A stretch of 11,698 nucleotides of DNA, from the NCBI GenBank assembly GCA_022567775.1, contig JADFGH010000023.1, positions 1-11,698 on the forward strand, in the 5' to 3' direction. Under the pieces are notes generated by a model, which worked only from the letters and a program-made list of their open reading frames with translations, did not search any database and was not told the origin of the DNA. The translations under genes and the position numbers were made by a program. Shown here piece after piece: positions 5,911-11,698 of this stretch; position 1 is the first letter of the stretch, and every line of letters begins with the position of its first letter. The DNA is from Pseudomonadota bacterium. GTDB lineage: Bacteria > Pseudomonadota > Gammaproteobacteria > Steroidobacterales > Woeseiaceae.

Positions 5911-6855
5911 ATGCGGCACGACAAGCTACAGGCAGATGCATCACCGGTAAGCATCAACCAGGCCGAGTTGATACGCCTGAGCGGGCCTGCGCGAACCATT
6001 GCGCTTGATGTGCTCAGGGTGAACTCGCTGCAGACCGGCGCATATGTCTCGCACTTCAAAGGCCGCGGCATGGAATTCGACGAATCCCGGCCCTACCAGC
6101 CCGGCGATGATCCACGCAACATCGACTGGCGGGTCACTGCGCGCTCGAGCGAGGCCTATACAAAATTATATCGTGAGGAACGGGAGCGGCCTGTCCTCAT
6201 CGTCACCGATCTGCGCAGCAATATGCACTTTGCAACGCAGGGTTGCTTCAAATCCGTCAGCGCGGCACGGGCGGCAGCTTTACTTGCCTGGGCAGCGCAT
6301 CATCGGGGGGACCGGCTCGGTGGTATTGTGTTCGGAGATACGCGGCACCGTGAGATAAGACCCAGGCTCGGTCGTCAGGCCGCGCTGCGCTATGTGCATG
6401 AGCTCGTGACGCACCCCGACTGGGCCACAGCGGACGATCAGGCCGTGACCGACGAAGAACCGCCGCTGACGCAGGCGATGGCAGCATTGCGCCGGGTCAC
6501 GCATCCCGGCAGCCTGGTTATTGTCATCAGTGATTTCATCGGCCTGTCGCGAAATGCAATGTCTTACCTGACTGGCGTGGCGCGTCATAATGAGGTGCTG
6601 ACGATATTCCTGAGCGACCCGCTCGAGCGGCGGCTACCGCCGCCCGGTCGCTACCGACTGGTCAGCCATGAACAGGAGATGGCGATAGATACTTATGCGC
6701 GCGGTGCCAGGTCCGACTACCGGCAACTTTTCGATGATCGGCTCACCGCCATGGAAAAATTCTGTCAGCGCTACGGCATACATTTGCTGCACCTGTCGAC
6801 AGAAGATGATCCGATTCAAACCTTGCAACAGGCGCTTGGACGCCGCGCCAACTGA
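5911..6855 (+). CDS. DUF58 domain protein of the MoxR-Bat operon
   Basis: This 314-residue protein has the DUF58 signature at residues 51-79, including GRGMEFDESRPYQPGDDPRN followed by IDWRVTARS. The segment VLIVTDLRSNM (95-105) begins a VWA-like fold, but the metal site reads D-x-R-x-N rather than D-x-S-x-S, so metal binding by this site is probably lost, as in many DUF58 proteins. No membrane segment is seen, so it is likely cytoplasmic. DUF58 genes almost always follow moxR, and the product is thought to be a partner of the ATPase. Start ATG 5911 has only a weak ribosome site, made of a tandem repeat, so translation may depend on coupling to moxR. Its stop (6853-6855) overlaps the TGAGGA that serves the next gene. 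Confidence 0.94.
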   Translation: MRHDKLQADASPVSINQAELIRLSGPARTIALDVLRVNSLQTGAYVSHFKGRGMEFDESRPYQPGDDPRNIDWRVTARSSEAYTKLYREERERPVLIVTDLRSNMHFATQGCFKSVSAARAAALLAWAAHHRGDRLGGIVFGDTRHREIRPRLGRQAALRYVHELVTHPDWATADDQAVTDEEPPLTQAMAALRRVTHPGSLVIVISDFIGLSRNAMSYLTGVARHNEVLTIFLSDPLERRLPPPGRYRLVSHEQEMAIDTYARGARSDYRQLFDDRLTAMEKFCQRYGIHLLHLSTEDDPIQTLQQALGRRAN

Positions 6856-6865
6856 GGACGCCGCA

Positions 6866-7360
6866 ATGGATCCACTTGAGATTCCGCTCAGGGACCTGCA
6901 CCTTCCCGAGATGATCGGGTGGTGGCCGCTGGCGCCTGCCTGGTGGTTCCTGATCGTGCTGGCATTCGCGGGTTTGGTTTTTCTGCTTTATCGATTGTTC
7001 GAAAAATGGCGCCGTAATGCTTCGCGTCGCGTAGCGCTCAAAGAACTGGCGCGTATACAGCACGAATACAAGGATGGTGTTGACGAAATTTCGCTTGCGA
7101 TCGAGTTGTCCGACTTGTTGCGGCGAACCATGCTGGCCTATGCACCGAGAAACGAGGTTGCCGGCCTGACCGGACAAAGCTGGTTGCAATGGCTCGATCA
7201 GGGACTCGACGATAAACCGTTTAGTGAGGGATCCGGACGCAACGTGGAGTCCTTGCCATATCGTTGTCCTGAGGGCATCGAAGACGATGTGGACGTTCAG
7301 GGCCTTATCAACGCAGTCAAATCGCGACTGCAAACGCCCCTTCCGGCGGAGGCACTCTGA
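6866..7360 (+). CDS. DUF4381 membrane protein
   Basis: The 164-residue product has a short N-terminal tail with a WWPLAPAWW motif (19-27), one transmembrane helix (about 24-42), a basic stretch (EKWRRNASRRVALKE, 46-60) and a cytoplasmic helical domain. This is the pattern of DUF4381, found between DUF58 and BatA in gammaproteobacterial Bat operons. The positive residues after the helix place the C-terminal domain in the cytoplasm. ATG 6866 is preceded by TGAGGA at 6853-6858, seven bases away, overlapping the DUF58 stop. The stop overlaps the next start by one base (TGATG). The protein may link the cytoplasmic MoxR/DUF58 pair to the membrane VWA proteins; this is inference from position and topology. 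Confidence 0.9.
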   Translation: MDPLEIPLRDLHLPEMIGWWPLAPAWWFLIVLAFAGLVFLLYRLFEKWRRNASRRVALKELARIQHEYKDGVDEISLAIELSDLLRRTMLAYAPRNEVAGLTGQSWLQWLDQGLDDKPFSEGSGRNVESLPYRCPEGIEDDVDVQGLINAVKSRLQTPLPAEAL

Positions 7361-8394
7361 TGTGGTCCCTGGCCTGGCCGTGGATGCTGCTGGCACTGCC
7401 GCTGCCCTTACTCGTGCGCTACCTGATGACGCCTGTCGTTGGCTCACCGGATGCCGGTCTCAAAGTGCCGAGCTTCAAAAGCTTTGCCGTACTGAGCGAT
7501 CGCTCCGAGGTCGAGCAGCTTCTGAACTGGCGCTCCTGGCTAAGTGTGATCGCATGGATGCTGCTGGTGCTGGCGGCCGCAAGACCCGAGCGCATCGGAG
7601 ATGAACTTGAGGTGCCGGTATCCGGCCGCAACCTGATGCTCGCTGTCGACCTGTCCGGCAGCATGGATGCCAAGGATTTCGAACTCGGCAGCCGCCGGGT
7701 TGATCGCCTGACGGCGACCAAGGCGGTCGCCAGCGATTTCATCGGGCGCCGTGAGGGTGACCGCATCGGACTTATCCTGTTTGGTGAAAGGGCGTATTTG
7801 CAGGTGCCGCTGACGCTCGATCGCGAAACGGTGAAGATTCTCCTGCTCGAGGCATTCATTGGGCTCGCTGGCGAGAAGACCGCGATTGGCGATGCGATCA
7901 CCCTGGCCGTGAAACGCATTTACGATCAGGGTGCGGAGGCAGAAGAACAGGTCCTGATTCTGTTGACAGACGGCGCCAATACGGCCGGTGAAATCGACCC
8001 GATCAAGGGCGCCGAACTGGCGCAGCAGATTGGTCTGCGCATTTACACCATCGGCATCGGCGCCGAACAGATGGTCGTTTCATCAATTACCGGCGGCATG
8101 CGGCGTGTAAACCCCTCCGCCGATCTCGATGAGGCGACGCTCACCCGGATCGCCGAACTGACAGGTGGACGATATTTCCGCGCCAAGGACACGGCCGGGT
8201 TGCAGGACATCTATCGGCTGCTGGATGAGATGGAACCAGTGGCCGAACCGGAAGCAGGATTCAGGCCGGTCAAGACACTTTTTTACTGGCCGTTGAGCGG
8301 TGCGTTTGTGCTCGCCGCGTTTCTTGCCGCGATGAATTTACTGGCGGGACTTAATTTTGCCCGCGAACGCAAGGTTAAATTGAATGCTGGCTGA
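7360..8394 (+). CDS. batA: BatA-like membrane VWA protein
   Basis: This 344-residue protein has two N-terminal transmembrane helices (about 6-22 and 58-75), a VWA domain (about 90-300) and a C-terminal helix (about 310-330). The metal ion-dependent adhesion site is complete: D97-L-S99-G-S101, T174 and D204 (LTDG). The VWA domain therefore probably binds Mg2+ and a protein ligand; by the usual topology it sits on the cytoplasmic side or between helices facing the MoxR partner, but the side cannot be proved here. Start ATG 7360 has GGAGG at 7348-7352. The stop lies 11 bases inside the next gene, implying translational coupling. BatA and BatB are paralogues, and the two adjacent VWA genes here fit that pair. 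Confidence 0.93.
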   Translation: MWSLAWPWMLLALPLPLLVRYLMTPVVGSPDAGLKVPSFKSFAVLSDRSEVEQLLNWRSWLSVIAWMLLVLAAARPERIGDELEVPVSGRNLMLAVDLSGSMDAKDFELGSRRVDRLTATKAVASDFIGRREGDRIGLILFGERAYLQVPLTLDRETVKILLLEAFIGLAGEKTAIGDAITLAVKRIYDQGAEAEEQVLILLTDGANTAGEIDPIKGAELAQQIGLRIYTIGIGAEQMVVSSITGGMRRVNPSADLDEATLTRIAELTGGRYFRAKDTAGLQDIYRLLDEMEPVAEPEAGFRPVKTLFYWPLSGAFVLAAFLAAMNLLAGLNFARERKVKLNAG

Positions 8395-10192
8395 CTTTCA
8401 CTGGCTGCGACCTGAATGGTTGTGGGCACTGCCGCTCATTGCCTTAATGACATATGCGCTGGTGCGCCGGCGGTTGGCGCCCGGCAGCTGGCAACGGATT
8501 ATCGATCCGGCGCTGGCGCCGTTCATACTTTCACGGTCGCAGGTCAAAGGGCTGAATTACCGCTGGTGGCTGATCCTGATCGGCGGCGTACTCGCGGTAC
8601 TTGCGCTCGCCGGCCCCAGCTGGAATCGCGTCGAGCAACCCGTGTTCCGTTCCGCGCAGGCGCTGGTCATCGCGCTTGATCTGTCGCGATCGATGGATGC
8701 GCAAGACCTGACACCGAGCCGGCTGACCCGGGCACGTCTGAAAATTCTGGATATCCTGGAGCGGCGGCGAAGTGGTCAGACCGCGCTCGTGGTCTATTCA
8801 TCGAATGCATTTACCGTGACACCGCTGACGACCGACGCGGATACGGTGGCTGCGCTGGTCAACAGCCTGAGTACCGACATCATGCCAAGCCGGGGCAGTT
8901 ATCCGGTTGCGGCAATCAACAAGTCAAGACGGCTGCTTGAACAGGCGGGCGCCGCGTTCGGTGAAGTGCTGCTCATCACCGATGGCGGAACCTCACCCGC
9001 CGCGGAACGTGCGGCCGAAGATCTGCGAAGCGCCGGCTACTCGTTGTCCGTGTTGGGTGTCGGTACCGTCGCCGGCGCGCCGATTCCACGCGTGGGTGGC
9101 GGATTTGTCGCTGACCGATCCGGCAACATCGTGGTTCCACGACTCGAGGAAGCAGCGCTCAGGAGCCTGGCCGCTGCAGGCGGTGGGCGATTCGCGACGC
9201 TGTCCACCGATGATCGTGACATCGATATCCTGTTGTCAGGCGAGGTTGGAATAGCTTCGGCTTCCGATGAATCGCTGGCCACGGATCAGTGGCAGGAAGA
9301 GGGGCCATGGCTATTATTGATACTGGTGCCGATCGCAGCGATGGCGTTTCGCCGGGGCCTTGTTTTGCTGTTGCTGGTGTTCCTGTTGCCGGTTGCCGAA
9401 CCGGTCTACGCGTTCGGTTGGCAGGACCTGTGGCTCACCAGGGACCAGCAGGCGCAACGCCAGCTCGACGAGGGCAACGCGATGGAGGCCGGCGAGTTGT
9501 TTGAACATCCGGGTTGGCAGGCAGTGGCCAAATACCGTGCCGGCGAATACGGCCCGAGTGCCGCCGGCTTTGCCGGCCAGGAAGACATCGACAATCTTTA
9601 CAACCTTGGCAACGCGATGGCGAGGCTCGGGGAACTCGAAACAGCAATTGATGCTTATGAGCAGGTTCTGGAGCTCGATCCAGACATGGAGGACGCACTG
9701 TACAACCGGGATTTGCTGAAAGACCTGCTCGAACAGAGCCAGGATTCGCAGGGCGGCGAACAGGGTGATCAGGACAATGCATCGGAGTCCGGCGGTGGCG
9801 CCCAGCAGTCGGAAGGTCAGAGTCAGTCCGATAAATCCGGGCAGGAAGGGGCGACCGGGGATCCGGGCGCCGAGGGCGAATCTTCCGTACGCGACCAGGA
9901 GAACGTCAATCAGGACGATCTTGATGCGATACAGGCGGAACTCGAGCGCGCGGCACAGGAAGCGCAGCAACACTCAGGCGAAGCCCAGGAAAGTGAGGGC
10001 ATGAGCCAGGTGGACGCGGAAGCGATGCGGCGGGCGCAGGAACAACGCCAGGCGATGGAGCAGTGGTTACGGCGCATTCCGAATGATCCTGGCGGATTGT
10101 TGCGGCGCAAGTTTCGCTATCAATATCAGCGTCAGGGCAAGGATCAGGACGGCAACAACCTGTGGCCTGACGATGAGGTGCAGCCATGGTAA
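8384..10192 (+). CDS. BatB-BatC fusion: membrane VWA protein with TPR and acidic tail
   Basis: The 602-residue product joins two proteins that are separate in Bacteroides. Residues 12-77 hold two membrane helices. A VWA domain (about 93-290) follows, with D99-L-S101-R-S103 intact, S172 near the usual threonine position, and ITDGG (198-202). Two further helices lie near 307-343. After them come TPR-like repeats, clearest at 405-438 (LYNLGNAMARLGELETAIDA and on), then a Gln/Glu/Ser/Gly-rich low-complexity tail (about 450-510) and a helical Gln/Glu-rich segment (510-560). The end carries the BatC signature WLRRIPNDPGGLLRRKFRYQ (561-580). The VWA part probably works with BatA, while the TPR part may bind protein partners on the other side of the membrane. 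ATG 8384 lies within batA and has only a weak ribosome site (AAGG, 8371-8374), consistent with coupling. Such fusions are known in gammaproteobacteria. Confidence 0.94.
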   Translation: MLADFHWLRPEWLWALPLIALMTYALVRRRLAPGSWQRIIDPALAPFILSRSQVKGLNYRWWLILIGGVLAVLALAGPSWNRVEQPVFRSAQALVIALDLSRSMDAQDLTPSRLTRARLKILDILERRRSGQTALVVYSSNAFTVTPLTTDADTVAALVNSLSTDIMPSRGSYPVAAINKSRRLLEQAGAAFGEVLLITDGGTSPAAERAAEDLRSAGYSLSVLGVGTVAGAPIPRVGGGFVADRSGNIVVPRLEEAALRSLAAAGGGRFATLSTDDRDIDILLSGEVGIASASDESLATDQWQEEGPWLLLILVPIAAMAFRRGLVLLLLVFLLPVAEPVYAFGWQDLWLTRDQQAQRQLDEGNAMEAGELFEHPGWQAVAKYRAGEYGPSAAGFAGQEDIDNLYNLGNAMARLGELETAIDAYEQVLELDPDMEDALYNRDLLKDLLEQSQDSQGGEQGDQDNASESGGGAQQSEGQSQSDKSGQEGATGDPGAEGESSVRDQENVNQDDLDAIQAELERAAQEAQQHSGEAQESEGMSQVDAEAMRRAQEQRQAMEQWLRRIPNDPGGLLRRKFRYQYQRQGKDQDGNNLWPDDEVQPW

Positions 10193-11698
10193 TGAGACTC
10201 CGATTCAGGCGACGGATAAAAGCTGTATCAGGAGCATGGGCGCTCGCGTTGATGATGATCGGTAGTGCAGAGGCGGCGGTTATCGCAAGTGTCGATCGTT
10301 CGGATATCGAGTTGAACGAATCGTTCACTTTGAAAATTACGGTCGATACCGCGATCGATACCGAACCGGATGCCTCAGCGCTCGACGCGGAATTCTTCGT
10401 AGGCACTCGAAGCCAGCTGAGCAACACGACGATTGTGAACGGACAAATAAGCCGCTCGCGAACCTGGACTTATGTGCTGATGGCGAAACGGGAAGGAATC
10501 CTCGAGATTCCACCCATCATTATCGGCGCGGAGCAGAGTAACCCGGTGCCAATCAACGTTCGTGCGCCGTCAAACTCATTGCCCGGTGAGGCCGACATTT
10601 TCGTAACGACCGAAGTCGATCACGCCAACACTTTTGTGCAGGCGCAGTTGCTCTACACGGTCAAAGTGTACCGGTCGGTTGCGACCCGCCAGCCGCGATT
10701 GAGCGAGCCGGATATCCGCGGTGTCGAAGTCCTGATCGAAGTTGCCGGAGAAGAGAGGAGTTACGAATCCATTCTGAATGGCAAGGCCTACAACGTCGTC
10801 GAGCGAGTCTACGCAATATTCCCGCAAGAGAGTGGTCAGGTTACCATTGCCCCGGCGAGATTCGAAGCGAGAGTCCTGCGTGACGGGCGGATTACAGGCC
10901 GCAAGATTTTTGAGTCAGAGGGGATCAATATCGTCGTTAATCCGATTCCACCGCCACCCGACGGATTTCCGGACGCGGCCTGGTTTCCGGCGCGCGACGT
11001 AACCCTCAGTCAAACCTGGTCGCGCGAGCCTGATCGCTTGCCGGCAGGAGAACCAATCACGCGGCACATCACGGTTACGGCCCTTGGTCAGTTGTCGACG
11101 CAGATTCCGGTTATTAATCCCGCGGTTGCCGACACCATCAAAATCTATCCTGACAAACCGGAACTCCGGGATATGGCCGAAGCGTCCGGCATCCGGGCTG
11201 TTCGCAGTGACCAGTACGCGATGATCGGCATATCACCGGGCGAGGTCCATCTGCCGGAGCTGCAACTGCCCTGGTGGAACATTGATGCCGGAGAATGGCA
11301 GCTCGCAAGCCTGCCCGGTACGACTATCAACATTCTGCCCTCTGCGAATGCAGCGGTCGTGCCGCCGGTCGTTACCGAACAGCCACTCCTGCAGCAGCAG
11401 TTGAATGCGAGCGGCAACCTGGTCGCACAAAGCAGTTTCTGGCGTCGCGTCAGCGCGGCGCTTGCCGGCATATGGTTGCTGACTGTCGTTGCATGGTGGT
11501 GGTCACGCCGGCCAGTGTCTCGCACGCCCAGGGAGCCAGCGCCGCCACCGATCTACAAACAGCAGGCGAGGTTTCTGAAAGCAGCGCGCAAGGCGGCGCA
11601 AGCCGGCGACGGTGCCGGCATCCGATCTGCGTTGCTGGGCTGGGGCAGGCTGGAGTGGTCTGACAACGCGCCGCTGAGTATCGGAGATTTCGCAAACC
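10186..11698 (+). CDS. batD: BatD-like protein, C-terminus off window
   Basis: The frame is open from ATG 10186 to the right edge (504 codons). A signal peptide is evident (basic RLRFRRRIK, then a hydrophobic stretch ending GSAEAA near residue 31). It is followed by about 390 residues of beta-rich, immunoglobulin-like repeats typical of BatD (oxygen tolerance family) and a transmembrane helix near 421-441 (ALAGIWLLTVVAWWW), with a cytoplasmic helical tail. The bulk is thus periplasmic. GAGGTG (10175-10180) lies five bases before ATG 10186; a second ATG at 10192 overlaps the preceding TAA by one base and is a possible alternative start. BatD is expected to partner BatA and BatB-C in an envelope complex. 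The missing C-terminus probably amounts to a few dozen residues, judged from usual BatD lengths. Confidence 0.92.
   Translation, partial: MVMRLRFRRRIKAVSGAWALALMMIGSAEAAVIASVDRSDIELNESFTLKITVDTAIDTEPDASALDAEFFVGTRSQLSNTTIVNGQISRSRTWTYVLMAKREGILEIPPIIIGAEQSNPVPINVRAPSNSLPGEADIFVTTEVDHANTFVQAQLLYTVKVYRSVATRQPRLSEPDIRGVEVLIEVAGEERSYESILNGKAYNVVERVYAIFPQESGQVTIAPARFEARVLRDGRITGRKIFESEGINIVVNPIPPPPDGFPDAAWFPARDVTLSQTWSREPDRLPAGEPITRHITVTALGQLSTQIPVINPAVADTIKIYPDKPELRDMAEASGIRAVRSDQYAMIGISPGEVHLPELQLPWWNIDAGEWQLASLPGTTINILPSANAAVVPPVVTEQPLLQQQLNASGNLVAQSSFWRRVSAALAGIWLLTVVAWWWSRRPVSRTPREPAPPPIYKQQARFLKAARKAAQAGDGAGIRSALLGWGRLEWSDNAPLSIGDFAN

Noticed and set aside
4898..5944. 348-codon minus-strand open frame
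   Set aside because: It lies opposite moxR, whose Walker motifs and sensor 1 are intact. It has no recognisable domain and results from codon bias.
9314..9973. 219-codon minus-strand open frame with hydrophobic sequence
   Set aside because: It is antisense to the TPR and tail region of the BatB-BatC fusion and reflects reversed leucine and glutamine codons.

Overview
The window carries one complete operon trunk, cut off at its right end, and four other genes, one of them partial and one broken. The proteins point to a gammaproteobacterium, probably a marine or sediment heterotroph. The signs are a Tat-exported high-potential iron-sulfur protein (HiPIP), a TyrB/AspC-type aminotransferase, a DUF192 protein, GTAG-type REP repeats and a MoxR/DUF58/DUF4381/BatA/BatB-C/BatD gene order typical of that class. 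DNA is moderately GC-rich and coding density is high. The genus cannot be named from the sequence alone.

Left part (1-2817). A minus-strand exported metallopeptidase with gluzincin motifs (HEFSH ... E) runs off the left edge. It is separated by a 308-base regulatory gap from a plus-strand HiPIP gene and a persulfide-dioxygenase-like metallo-beta-lactamase (MBL) fold gene. The gap holds a perfect CRP-type palindrome (TGTGA-N6-TCACA). It is placed about 60 bases upstream of the inferred transcription start of the peptidase promoter, the geometry of a class I CRP-activated promoter.

Middle part (2818-4915). An aromatic/aspartate aminotransferase gene is split by a single missing base near 3328; both halves are otherwise complete and the catalytic lysine is present. 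It converges on a minus-strand DUF192 gene. The 162 bases between them are almost filled by three REP-like hairpin units, two reversed and one forward, whose stems differ in sequence but remain paired around a common loop. A divergent gap of 206 bases follows, with a strong sigma70-like promoter (TTGGAC-N17-TACAAT) facing right.

Right part (4916-11698). A tightly packed operon encodes a MoxR AAA+ ATPase, a DUF58 protein, a DUF4381 membrane protein, a BatA-like von Willebrand factor A (VWA) protein, a BatB-BatC fusion (VWA plus TPR plus acidic/Gln-rich tail) and the first 504 codons of a BatD-like protein. Gaps are 26 and 10 bases, then overlaps of 1, 11 and 7 bases, so the last genes are probably translationally coupled. 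By family knowledge, the MoxR ATPase is thought to act as a chaperone on the VWA proteins. BatA, BatB-C and BatD form an inner-membrane/periplasmic assembly linked to stress or oxygen tolerance and envelope integrity; the exact substrate is unknown. No clearly novel system was found. The most unusual points are the CRP-type control region, the broken aminotransferase and the covarying REP cluster.
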